Shown here: piece after piece, positions 52,695 to 62,117 of the stretch | How positions within the stretch are numbered: position 1 is the first letter of the stretch | Layout: every line of letters starts with the position of its first letter | Origin: Candidatus Gastranaerophilales bacterium | Lineage (GTDB): Bacteria; Cyanobacteriota; Vampirovibrionia; Gastranaerophilales; Gastranaerophilaceae | Assembly (NCBI GenBank): GCA_017461425.1 | Contig: JAFTXY010000006.1 | Location: forward strand, 37,301-101,300 | DNA length: 64,000 nt | Reading direction: 5' to 3' | Notes under the pieces: generated by a model | The model's input: only the letters and a program-made list of their open reading frames with translations | Database searches by the model: none | Told to the model about the DNA's origin: nothing | Position numbers and translations under genes: made by a program

Positions 52695-55313
52695 ATGGAA
52701 GATAAAAAAACTTTAATTTTAATTGATGGTCACGCACTAGCTTTTCGTATGTTTTTTGCACTCGAGCGCACAAATATGCAAACAACAGACCATATCCCTA
52801 CTTGGGCGGTATATGGATTTTTTAAAGCTATTTTTGATTTATTGGCTGATAAAAAATTAAACATTAATCCAAATTCCATAGCAGTTGCTTTTGATGTATC
52901 TAAAGCCACATTCAGAGTAGAAAAATATTCTGAATACAAAGCAAATCGTTTATCCATGCCAGATACTCTAAGAACACAACTAGAACTTATTCAAGAGGGC
53001 TTAAAAGCTCTTGATATTCCAATTTATACAAAAATGGGATATGAGGGTGATGATGTTATTGGGACAATAGCATCTCAAGCATCAAAAAAAGGGCATAAAA
53101 CATACATCCTGACAGGTGATAAAGATAGCTTCCAGCTTGTTGATGACGAAGGTTTAACAACAGTTTTAATTCCATCAAAAGGCGAAATTGTAAAATTTAA
53201 CAAACAAGAAGTTTTCGAAAAAATGGAAATCTACCCTTGCCAAGTTGTAGATTACAAAGCATTATGCGGGGATACATCAGACAATATTCCCGGCATTCGA
53301 GGAATTGGACCAAAAACAGCAAGTGCCTTATTAAATGAATACAAAACTCTTGATGGAGTTTATGAAAATATTGAAAATATAACCAAAAAAGCACTAAAAG
53401 AAAAATTAACTCAAGGCAAGGAAGATGCTTATTTATCACAATTCTTAGCAACAATAATAAAAGATTTAGATATAGAATTTGATTTTGATAGCGCTTGTTT
53501 AACAATTCCAAACAAAGAAACCGTAAAAGCATTTTTTTCTAAAATGCAATTTTATTCATTTATTAAAAATATTGATACACTTCTTTCTCCGTTTACTTCC
53601 ACAAAAAATTGCGAAAATATAGTTAAATTTGCACCAATTGAAGAAAATATTCAACTTGGGTTATTTGGAGAAGTTGAGAAAAAAGAATTAAAAACAATCA
53701 AAAAATTACAAAACAATGAAGCGAAAGAATTTTTGAAAACAATCCAAAATAACGACACAATCGGTTTTTTACAAGATTTTATAGACAAAGATTTTTGCTA
53801 TATTGCAAAAGACGATATTGTTTGCAAGATTTCAACATTAGAAGCTAAAGAAATTATTGAAAATTCTTTAATTAAAAAAATAACTTACGATGTCAAAAAC
53901 ATACTTTCCAATATAAAAGGTGTTGTTTCAGATGTTGAAATAACAAGCTATATAAAAGATTCTTCAAGAAAACATGATTTAATAACTCAAATTAATGAAT
54001 GTTTAGAAGTTATTCCCGATGAAAATGATTTTTACATTCTAGCTTCTTATTTATTAGACTTATATGAATTTTATAATAAAAACCTTAACGAAAAGGAATT
54101 AAAGCTCTTAAATGAGACAGAGTTGCCTTTAGCTTTCGTTTTAAAAGATATTGAAGCAAAAGGAGTTAAATTAGATATTCCATATCTTAAATCTATTGGA
54201 GATGAAATAGATATTAAAGTAAAAGAATTTGAAGAAAAAATATATTCTGCCGCAGGATGTACTTTTAATATAAATTCTCCTAAGCAAGTTGCAGAAATTT
54301 TATTTGATAAACTACAAATAAAACCAAAGAAAAAAGGAAAGTCTGGAAATTATTCAACAAGCGCTAAAATATTAGATGAATTAGCTTTTGAATATCAAAT
54401 CGCAAGAGATATCCTAGAGCATCGTCAATTAATGAAATTAAAAACAACTTATGTTGATGCCCTACCAAAACTTGTTAAAAATGATGGCAAAATTCATACT
54501 CATTTCAACCAAACAATCACCACAACAGGCAGACTATCCTCATCTGATCCAAATTTACAAAATATACCAATCAAAACAGATTTTTCAAATAGAATAAGAG
54601 CAGCATTTATTCCAGAAAGCGAAGATTTTGTTATTATGAGTGCTGATTATTCACAAGTTGAACTAAGATTATTAGCTCATTATTCAAATGATGAAGGATT
54701 AATTCACGCATTTTGCGAAGATATAGATGTCCATAAAATTACAGCCTCTAAAATATTTAATGTAGCAATAGATGAAGTTACAAAGGATATGAGAAGAAAA
54801 GCCAAAACTGTCAATTTTGGAATAATATATGGACAAACTCGTTATGGCTTATCCCAAACATTGGGAATAACTCCTTATGAAGCACAGGATTTAATTAACA
54901 AATATTTTGCAACTTATCCAAAAATTTCAAGCTATATAAATTCAACTCTTGAATGCGCTCAAACTAACGGCTGGGTTGAAACTTTATACGGAAGAAAAAG
55001 ATATCTAGGAGCAGAATTAAACTCTAGAAATGCAAACATAAGAGAATTTGCAACTCGTGCTGCAATTAATGCACCTTTGCAAGGAACAAGCGCTGATATT
55101 ATAAAAATGGCAATGGTTGATTTACATCAAAAATTGAAAAACTATAAATCAAAAATCATTTTACAAATCCATGATGAACTTGTTTTAGAAGTTCATAAAG
55201 ATGAACTTGAAGAAATTAAAAAAATAACTCTTAAATCAATGGAATTAAATCAACCTCTAAAAGTGCCTTTAAAAGTCGAAATTGGTTATGGAAAAACCTG
55301 GATGGAGAAATAA
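52695..55313 (+). CDS. polA: DNA polymerase I with degenerate proofreading domain
   Basis: Domains in order: 5'-3' exonuclease (residues ~1-290; LIDGHALAFRMFFALERTN, GYEGDDVIG, ILTGDKDSFQLV), a 3'-5' exonuclease-like fold (~320-480) without the D-x-E pair (IGFLQDFIDKDF in its place), and polymerase (~480-872). The polymerase carries motif A MSADYSQVELRLLAHYS, motif B RRKAKTVNFGIIYGQTRYG and motif C QIHDELVLE. I start at ATG 52695, which has TGAGGA five nt upstream, rather than at 52674. Gap repair and Okazaki-fragment processing are its expected roles. Confidence 0.97.
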   Translation: MEDKKTLILIDGHALAFRMFFALERTNMQTTDHIPTWAVYGFFKAIFDLLADKKLNINPNSIAVAFDVSKATFRVEKYSEYKANRLSMPDTLRTQLELIQEGLKALDIPIYTKMGYEGDDVIGTIASQASKKGHKTYILTGDKDSFQLVDDEGLTTVLIPSKGEIVKFNKQEVFEKMEIYPCQVVDYKALCGDTSDNIPGIRGIGPKTASALLNEYKTLDGVYENIENITKKALKEKLTQGKEDAYLSQFLATIIKDLDIEFDFDSACLTIPNKETVKAFFSKMQFYSFIKNIDTLLSPFTSTKNCENIVKFAPIEENIQLGLFGEVEKKELKTIKKLQNNEAKEFLKTIQNNDTIGFLQDFIDKDFCYIAKDDIVCKISTLEAKEIIENSLIKKITYDVKNILSNIKGVVSDVEITSYIKDSSRKHDLITQINECLEVIPDENDFYILASYLLDLYEFYNKNLNEKELKLLNETELPLAFVLKDIEAKGVKLDIPYLKSIGDEIDIKVKEFEEKIYSAAGCTFNINSPKQVAEILFDKLQIKPKKKGKSGNYSTSAKILDELAFEYQIARDILEHRQLMKLKTTYVDALPKLVKNDGKIHTHFNQTITTTGRLSSSDPNLQNIPIKTDFSNRIRAAFIPESEDFVIMSADYSQVELRLLAHYSNDEGLIHAFCEDIDVHKITASKIFNVAIDEVTKDMRRKAKTVNFGIIYGQTRYGLSQTLGITPYEAQDLINKYFATYPKISSYINSTLECAQTNGWVETLYGRKRYLGAELNSRNANIREFATRAAINAPLQGTSADIIKMAMVDLHQKLKNYKSKIILQIHDELVLEVHKDELEEIKKITLKSMELNQPLKVPLKVEIGYGKTWMEK

Positions 55314-55314
55314 A

Positions 55315-55686
55315 ATGAAAAAAAATATTTCAAGTATAATTTTTAGTTTATTTTTATTATCTTCATTATGTTTTGCGTCAATTTTAGATAATAGCTATAA
55401 AATCTATTCAAAAGATGCAGATACATTATTTATGAGTGCGCTAAGTGCAATAAACTCTAATCCTCGATTTGAAATAACAGAAATCCAATCACGAAATGGT
55501 TATATTTTGTTTTTGTATAATTCAAAATATTATCTTTTAACTTTAACTAAAAGATATCAAAATCAAACTGAAATAAAAATTCTACCGCAAAATAGCGACT
55601 ATTCGCTTGGAAGTGATGTTGCCCAAAGTATATTTGCCTCAATTGATATACAATTAAGAACTCAACCAATGGAGCAAGTTAAATAA
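55315..55686 (+). CDS. Small secreted protein (123 aa), function unknown
   Basis: From ATG 55315 (GGAG upstream) there is a signal peptide (MKKNISSIIFSLFLLSSLCF, cut near AS). The mature part has a small alpha/beta domain (ADTLFMSALSAINSNPRFEI, YILFLYNSKYYLLTLTKRYQ). I do not recognise the family. It lies between polA and priA, with the stop overlapping the priA ATG, so it is probably in the same operon. Confidence 0.7.
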   Translation: MKKNISSIIFSLFLLSSLCFASILDNSYKIYSKDADTLFMSALSAINSNPRFEITEIQSRNGYILFLYNSKYYLLTLTKRYQNQTEIKILPQNSDYSLGSDVAQSIFASIDIQLRTQPMEQVK

Positions 55687-57707
55687 TGCCCAAATATGCC
55701 CAAGTTTTGGTTGATATTAATAAATTAGGAACAAAAACATTCAGCTATCTTATTCCTGAAAATTTAAAAAATAAAATAAAAATAGGACAAGCTGTTTCTA
55801 TTCCTTTTGGAAATAGAAAAGAAAACCTAAAAGCCTATATCGTAGGCTTTAATGATTATCTAGAAGCAAATATTAAACCAAAAGAAATATCTGAAATTCT
55901 AGATAATGAACCGTTATTTTCTCTTAAATATCTAAAGTTATTGGAATGGGTTTCAAACTATTATTTTTGCGACATTCAAGCAGTTTTAAATACAGCCTTA
56001 CCTCAAAAATTTTTTGAAAAGAATGTCAAAAAATATAGAACCCCTAAAATAAAAAATATTATTTTTGATATTGCAAAAACAAATGAGGAAAAAACCCTTT
56101 CAGATGAACAAGAAAAAATCTACAAAGAAATAAAAAAAGTTAACTCAAAAACATCTCTTTTATATGGCATTACAGGTTCTGGCAAAACAGAAATTTATTT
56201 TAAACTAATCGAAGATACTATAAAAGAAGGAAAAAATGTAATTTTCTTAGCACCTGAAATTGCTCTTGTATCACAGCTCACAATGCGAACCATAGAAAGA
56301 TTTGGGGCAGATTGCGTTGCAATATGGCATAGCTCTATTACAGAAGCTCAAAAATATGAAACTTGGAAAAAACTAAGAAATAATGAAATAAAAATTCTTT
56401 TTGGCGCAAGAAGTGCTGTTTTTGCACCAATCAAAGATTTGGGGTTAATTATTATTGATGAAGAACACGATTCAAGTTATAAACAAACAATGCCAAACCC
56501 TAGATATAACGCACGAGAAGTTGCCAAAAAATTATGCGAATTATATGATGCAAAATTAATTCTTGGCTCTGCAACTCCATCAATTGACAGTTATTATGAA
56601 GCAATAAACACAAATTCATTATTTACTTTAAAAAATCGCTACAATAACGCAACTCTTCCAAAGGTTGTTGTAATAGATATGAAAGCAGAAAGAGCTGAAA
56701 GAAATTACACTCTTTTTTCTAAAACTCTGAAAAAAAATGTCGAAGAAACAATAGCAAGAGGCGAGCAAGTAATTTTTCTTATCAATAGAAGAGGCTTTTC
56801 ATCATACACGCAATGTATGGAATGCGGAGAAGTTATAGAATGCAAAAAATGTGCAATTCCAATGATATATCACGCACAAACAAATTCTCATAAATGTCAT
56901 TATTGTAATTCAGAATTACATAATGCCAAATGTCCAAAATGCGATAGCGAAGCATTAGAACATTTTGGACTAGGTAGCGAAAAGGTTGAAATTCAGGCTC
57001 GAGCAATTTTCCCTGAATATAAAATAGAAAGATTAGATTCTGATAGCTTATCAAAAAAGAATGAGCATATTGAAATATTGAAAAGATTTCAAAATAAAGA
57101 AATCGATATTTTAATCGGAACTCAAATGATAGCAAAAGGGCTAGACAATAAAAACGTAACTCTTGTTGGTGTTATTAATGCAGATTTAAGCTTTAATTTG
57201 CCAGATTACAGAAGCTCGGAACGTGGTTTTTCTATTTTAACCCAAGTTGCAGGACGTTCTGGTAGAGGAGATAAAGAAGGAAAAGTAATTTTTCAAACCT
57301 ACAACACACAAAACATATACTTACAAAACGCACAAGAACAAGATTATGAAAACTTTTATGAAAATGAAATTGAATTAAGGGAAATGCTTGATTATCCACC
57401 ATTTTCAAAAATGATTAGAATAATTTTATCTTCAAAAAATGAATTCAGAGCTCAAAAATCAGCCTCCGAAATTGAACTTGCGCTCAGCGATTATATTAAA
57501 AAATTGACTCTTGATGAAACAATTCTTATCTTAGGACCATCTGAATGCGTTATTAAAAAAATAAAAGAAGAATATAGATTTAATATAATTATAAAAAATA
57601 AAATTGGAGATTTAGGACACAGAACGGTTTTAAGATTTCTTAAATCAATAAAATTGCCAAACGATATTAAAATGGTTGTTGATATAGACCCATCTGATAT
57701 ATTATAA
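55686..57707 (+). CDS. priA: PriA, primosomal helicase
   Basis: PriA restarts stalled replication forks. It has the N-terminal 3'-BD domain (VLVDINKLGTKTFSYLIPEN), a helicase core with Walker A (YGITGSGKTEIYFKL near 160), DEEHD (LIIIDEEHDSSYKQ) and QVAGRSGRGDKEG, and a zinc-binding insert with Cys pairs (CMECGEVIECKKCAIP, CHYCNSELHNAKCPKC). At 673 aa it is a normal length. The helicase motif VTLVGVINADLSFNLPDYRS is typical. Confidence 0.97.
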   Translation: MPKYAQVLVDINKLGTKTFSYLIPENLKNKIKIGQAVSIPFGNRKENLKAYIVGFNDYLEANIKPKEISEILDNEPLFSLKYLKLLEWVSNYYFCDIQAVLNTALPQKFFEKNVKKYRTPKIKNIIFDIAKTNEEKTLSDEQEKIYKEIKKVNSKTSLLYGITGSGKTEIYFKLIEDTIKEGKNVIFLAPEIALVSQLTMRTIERFGADCVAIWHSSITEAQKYETWKKLRNNEIKILFGARSAVFAPIKDLGLIIIDEEHDSSYKQTMPNPRYNAREVAKKLCELYDAKLILGSATPSIDSYYEAINTNSLFTLKNRYNNATLPKVVVIDMKAERAERNYTLFSKTLKKNVEETIARGEQVIFLINRRGFSSYTQCMECGEVIECKKCAIPMIYHAQTNSHKCHYCNSELHNAKCPKCDSEALEHFGLGSEKVEIQARAIFPEYKIERLDSDSLSKKNEHIEILKRFQNKEIDILIGTQMIAKGLDNKNVTLVGVINADLSFNLPDYRSSERGFSILTQVAGRSGRGDKEGKVIFQTYNTQNIYLQNAQEQDYENFYENEIELREMLDYPPFSKMIRIILSSKNEFRAQKSASEIELALSDYIKKLTLDETILILGPSECVIKKIKEEYRFNIIIKNKIGDLGHRTVLRFLKSIKLPNDIKMVVDIDPSDIL

Positions 57708-57711
57708 AAAT

Positions 57712-60700
57712 ATGATAATCAATGCCGCATCAAATACAAACAGAACAGATATTTTAATAAATGAATATTTAAAACTTCTAAATAAAGGAATAGAGGCTGA
57801 AAATATTCTTGTTATTGTTCAAAATTCCAAAAAGAAAAAAGAATTTATAGAAAAAATAAAAAAATATTCTAAAACTGGAAATATTGGATGCTTAAAAATC
57901 TTTAGTTTTTATGGACTTGCATATAATTACATTTTAGAAAATTGGGCATTGGTTGAAAACTCTATCCAAGACGATATAAATAGAAAAATTTCACCCAATC
58001 TTTGTGGTATGGAAGTTAGTCAATATATTTTTAAAGAATGCATAAAAGAAATTGATTTTTCTGGTTACAACTCTAAAACAAGCTTGTTACATCAGCTTTT
58101 GAGAAGAAATTCTTTAATCAATTTGAATAACTTATCAAAAGAAGAGCTAAAAAAAAGAGTTGATATATTAAATGAAAGCTATAGCCAAGAAGCAAATCAA
58201 GCAATAAATAAATATAAACTAAAAACAATTGAAAAAAGAGCCTTTGACTATATTCGCCAATTAAATATCTTTGAATTTTTATACAAAAAAACAAAAAACT
58301 CATTTGAATATGTTTTTTTAGATGATGCTGATGAAATAACTCCAGCTGTTGTTGCATTTTTAGAAGAAATTAAACCGACGGTTAAAGAATTTTTTATAGG
58401 ATATGACAAACAAGGATCTTCAAGATTGGGTTATTTGGGTGCAATTAATATTGATTTTGAAAAATTTTTAAACGAAAAAGAACAAATAATTATTTCAAAT
58501 GAAGAAAAATTCAAAAATGCTCAAAACATATTAAATTCAATAAGAAAAAATGAAGAAATAGGGCTTGATAACATAACTTCAAAAACATTTTTAAAAAGAA
58601 ACGAAATGATTGATGAAGTTTTATCTGATATTAAAATTTTAATAAATAATGGAATAAAACCATCAGAAATATCAATAATAACACCAATCTCAGATGAATT
58701 TTTAAAAACGTCTTTATTAAAATCTGGTTTTGAATTTAATTTTTTAACAAAAAATGAAAAATTAAACCAAAACAAGCTAATAGGCTATATTTTAGAACTT
58801 TTAAAAATAATAAATGACACCCAAAACAAAGACATTTCGCCGTATATTTTAAAAGGTATTTTTATTGAATTATTAAATTTAGACAAAAAAGAAACCCTAA
58901 AATTAATTCAAGAATACAAATTAAAAAGAGATTTTAAAGGTTCTAATATATTTGATTTTATTAAAAACAAAAATTTCAGTGCCTTTATAAAATTAATTGA
59001 AATTTATGAAGAAATAAGATTTGAAAAATTATCAACACAATTATATGAAATTATAAAAAATTTTATAAAATTAGAAAAAGAAATCTCAAAAGATATCTAT
59101 AAAATTAACCAACTTTTAAAACAAATTTATGGCTTTGAAGAAGTTTTTAACGACGAAGTATCAAATTTAGAATTAATTAATCAGCTTGAAAACACAATTA
59201 TTTCAGAAAATCCTTTATCTGATGAAGAAATTGACGAAAATTCGATTGTTGTTTCATCTGCTCAAAAAATAATTGATTATTCCCACAAAACCAAATATCA
59301 ATTTTTATTGGATGTTAATAATGAAAATTGGCTAAAACAAGATATTGGACCACTATATAATGCCTGGGTTATGCAAAAAAGCTGGAATAAGGATAGTTTC
59401 GAGCTTGAAGATAACATAGAATTAACAAAAGATAGAACAGCAAGAACTCTTTATAAATTATATTTATTAGGAGATGAAATAACCCTTTATTCAAGTGCTT
59501 ATGATAGTTTAGGAATGGAAAATTTTTCAGGCATTGATAAATATTTCAAATTTAAAAATGAAATAAAAACAAAAGAACAAAAACCAATAACTCCAAGAAA
59601 AGATCAAGAAGAAGTTTTAAATTATAAAGGCGGATTAATGTCTGTTAGCGCCACAGCAGGCTCCGGCAAAACAACAATTATGCTACTTTTAGTAGATAAA
59701 ATTTTATCTGGAGAAATTTTAGATGGTGTAGAATCTAAAAATATTTTTGTTTTAACTTTCATGGAATCAGCGGCAAGAAACTTCAAAGAAAGAATTAAAG
59801 CAAAATACCCAGATTTAAAAGAATTACCAAACATTTCAACAATTCACGGACTAGCGCTTAGAATAATAAAAGAAAATAATAACTATTCAAGATTAGGACT
59901 AGATTTTGATTTTGAAATAATTGATGAAATTAAAAGAACTTCCATTTTAAATGAAATCATATATTCATTAGGTATTCAAAGCGATAAAATTGATTTATAC
60001 GATAGCGCAATTTCAACATACAAAAATGAACTTGCAAATTACGGAGAATTTGATTGCCAAAATCGCCTATTTTTAAATGTTTTCAATGCTTATCAAAACA
60101 AATTAAAAGAACAAAATTTAATCGACTATGACGATTTATTATTGCTAAGCTTAAAACTATTAAAAGAAAATCCTGATATTTTAGAATATTATCAAAACAT
60201 AGTAAAAATAATAATAGAAGATGAAGCACAAGATTCAAGTTTTATCCAACAAAATTTAATCTCGCTTTTAGGTGGAAAATATAAAAACATTATTAGATGC
60301 GGAGATATAAATCAAGCCATCACATCAACATTTACAAATTCTGATGTGAAAGGTTTTAGAGAATTTATGAAAAACTCTAAAAATGTTGTTATGGATAGAT
60401 GTCAAAGATGTTCAACAGGAGTATTAGATTGTGCCAACAATACAGTTAAATGGTCTAATAAAGAAAAATATGAAGCATTTTCTGATTTAATAATGAAACC
60501 TGTTGATGGGGTAAATCTAGTCGATAAAAATTCGGTTAAACTAGAATTATTTAAAGAAGAAAAAGAAGAAACTAATTTTATAATAAATGAAATCAAAAAA
60601 ATTCTTAAAAACGACCCAAAAGCCACTTTTGGAGTTCTTTTAAGAAGCAATTTTGCAATAAATAAATGGGATAAAATATTTAAAGAAAACTCCATAAAAA

Positions 60701-61509
60701 CATACAAAAATTCAGACAGTTTAATAAACAATCCGGTTTATAGAATTTGTTTATTGATATTAGAATTTATCTCAAATCCTTATGAATTAAAGATTACAAA
60801 AGAAATAGCACAAGAATTATTTGAATTTGGATATTATGATTATGATGCTGTGAAATATGCAAATAATTTATCGGAACCAATATTTTTAAAAGAGGATTTT
60901 GAAGAACAATTTTATTGGGATATGAATTATTTCTTATTTAAAAACCATTACTCTATTTATGATTTAGTTTATGAAATCGGCGCATTTTATTTTTCTAATT
61001 CAATTCACAAAGACAACATCTCTTTAGTTGCAACAATAGCCCAAAAAATCAGTCTAACTCAAAAAACATTTGAAAATACAATTTCAAAACTCAGAGAAAT
61101 ACAATTCAAAAATAATTTTTCCAATATTAAATTTTTTGCAACAAATGACAATTCTAAAAAAAATGCCGCAGTTCAAATTATGACTTTACATAAATCAAAA
61201 GGGGATGAATTTGATTATGTATTTATACCAGAATTAAGCCAAGATAATCTTTGTTTCAATATTGAAAAATATAAATTAAAAGAAAATTCAAAATTTATAC
61301 AAAAAATGAAAAAATATCCAAAAACAGAAGAAGAGCTAAAAAAAGAAATAATAGAAGAAAATTATAGATTAATTTATGTTGGAATAACAAGAGCAAAAAA
61401 ATACTTATATCTTTCTTGCGCAAACAATTATAAATATTTTGGCAAAATGAGAGAAACAAACGAATCAGAAATTTTTGAAGGATTAGGTGAATATATTGAA
61501 AAAAATTGA
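57712..61509 (+). CDS. UvrD/AddA-like helicase fused to an inactive AddB-like N-terminal half
   Basis: The C-terminal ~620 residues carry all UvrD-type motifs: I SATAGSGKTTIM (~645), Ia LTFMESAARNFKERI, STIHGLALRII, II IIEDEAQDSSFIQQN, III RCGDINQAI, IV RCQRCS, V VQIMTLHKSKGDEFDYVF and VI LIYVGITRAKKYLYLS. The N-terminal ~630 residues start like a P-loop domain but with a degenerate loop (NAASNTNRTDILINEY) and retain a Walker-B-like VFLDDADEITPAVV, as in inactivated helicase halves of AddB. The nuclease is a separate gene (61487), overlapping by 23 nt. It probably processes double-strand DNA ends. Confidence 0.8.
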   Translation: MIINAASNTNRTDILINEYLKLLNKGIEAENILVIVQNSKKKKEFIEKIKKYSKTGNIGCLKIFSFYGLAYNYILENWALVENSIQDDINRKISPNLCGMEVSQYIFKECIKEIDFSGYNSKTSLLHQLLRRNSLINLNNLSKEELKKRVDILNESYSQEANQAINKYKLKTIEKRAFDYIRQLNIFEFLYKKTKNSFEYVFLDDADEITPAVVAFLEEIKPTVKEFFIGYDKQGSSRLGYLGAINIDFEKFLNEKEQIIISNEEKFKNAQNILNSIRKNEEIGLDNITSKTFLKRNEMIDEVLSDIKILINNGIKPSEISIITPISDEFLKTSLLKSGFEFNFLTKNEKLNQNKLIGYILELLKIINDTQNKDISPYILKGIFIELLNLDKKETLKLIQEYKLKRDFKGSNIFDFIKNKNFSAFIKLIEIYEEIRFEKLSTQLYEIIKNFIKLEKEISKDIYKINQLLKQIYGFEEVFNDEVSNLELINQLENTIISENPLSDEEIDENSIVVSSAQKIIDYSHKTKYQFLLDVNNENWLKQDIGPLYNAWVMQKSWNKDSFELEDNIELTKDRTARTLYKLYLLGDEITLYSSAYDSLGMENFSGIDKYFKFKNEIKTKEQKPITPRKDQEEVLNYKGGLMSVSATAGSGKTTIMLLLVDKILSGEILDGVESKNIFVLTFMESAARNFKERIKAKYPDLKELPNISTIHGLALRIIKENNNYSRLGLDFDFEIIDEIKRTSILNEIIYSLGIQSDKIDLYDSAISTYKNELANYGEFDCQNRLFLNVFNAYQNKLKEQNLIDYDDLLLLSLKLLKENPDILEYYQNIVKIIIEDEAQDSSFIQQNLISLLGGKYKNIIRCGDINQAITSTFTNSDVKGFREFMKNSKNVVMDRCQRCSTGVLDCANNTVKWSNKEKYEAFSDLIMKPVDGVNLVDKNSVKLELFKEEKEETNFIINEIKKILKNDPKATFGVLLRSNFAINKWDKIFKENSIKTYKNSDSLINNPVYRICLLILEFISNPYELKITKEIAQELFEFGYYDYDAVKYANNLSEPIFLKEDFEEQFYWDMNYFLFKNHYSIYDLVYEIGAFYFSNSIHKDNISLVATIAQKISLTQKTFENTISKLREIQFKNNFSNIKFFATNDNSKKNAAVQIMTLHKSKGDEFDYVFIPELSQDNLCFNIEKYKLKENSKFIQKMKKYPKTEEELKKEIIEENYRLIYVGITRAKKYLYLSCANNYKYFGKMRETNESEIFEGLGEYIEKN

Positions 61510-62074
61510 TACATTTAGTGCAAATTCTCTAAAAATTTTAGAAAATGATTTAGAAGAATTTAAAAACAAATATATTTATAATCTCTTTATTAACAAAAAG
61601 GACAAAAGAGCAGACTTAGGGCAAAAATTTCACAATCTAATTTGCGCCTATTTAAAAGGTTTTGATGTTTCAAAAATCATGCTTGAATTAAACGAGCAAG
61701 AAAAAAACATCTGGCAAAATTTAAAAACAATTTTAAATGACAATAAAGATAATTTTATAAAATGCGAATATTCTTTTTTAATAAAAGAAGATTTAAACAA
61801 TAAAAACTATTTTCTAACAGGAAGATTTGATGCAATTTACAAAGAAAATGATGAGTACATAATTTATGATTGGAAAACACTAAATTTACCAAAAAACCCA
61901 GCTGATGATTTGCAAAGTGTTGTTTATCTTTATTGCGCAAATAAAATTTTTAACACAACAACAATCAAAATGCGCTATTTATCTATTGAAAAATTGAACT
62001 TTGTTGATGTTTTATTTTCAGATACACAAATTTATAAAAATAGAATTGATAATATAATAAAAAAATTACATTAA
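61487..62074 (+). CDS. PD-(D/E)XK nuclease (RecB/Cas4-like), partner of the helicase
   Basis: The 195-aa protein shows the RecB-nuclease pattern: GQKFHNLICAYLKGF (His), LTGRFDAIYKEND (Asp), YIIYDWKTLNL (D-W-K-T with Lys) and LQSVVYLYCANK (Gln-x3-Tyr). It starts at a GTG (61487) or at a TTG nine bases further on, which has AGGTGA before it; no ATG is available. It overlaps the helicase gene, so together they act as a two-subunit, AddAB/RecBC-type end-processing enzyme. A terminator follows. Confidence 0.85.
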   Translation: MNILKKIDTFSANSLKILENDLEEFKNKYIYNLFINKKDKRADLGQKFHNLICAYLKGFDVSKIMLELNEQEKNIWQNLKTILNDNKDNFIKCEYSFLIKEDLNNKNYFLTGRFDAIYKENDEYIIYDWKTLNLPKNPADDLQSVVYLYCANKIFNTTTIKMRYLSIEKLNFVDVLFSDTQIYKNRIDNIIKKLH

Positions 62075-62075
62075 A

Positions 62076-62105
62076 AAACAACCGCTCTTTTGAAGCGGTT
62101 GTTTT
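62076..62105. terminator. Terminator after the nuclease gene
   Basis: ACAACCGCT/AGCGGTTGT stem, preceded by an A-run and followed by GTTTTCTTTT. It can serve both convergent genes. Confidence 0.8.
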
Positions 62106-62117
62106 CTTTTAAATTTA

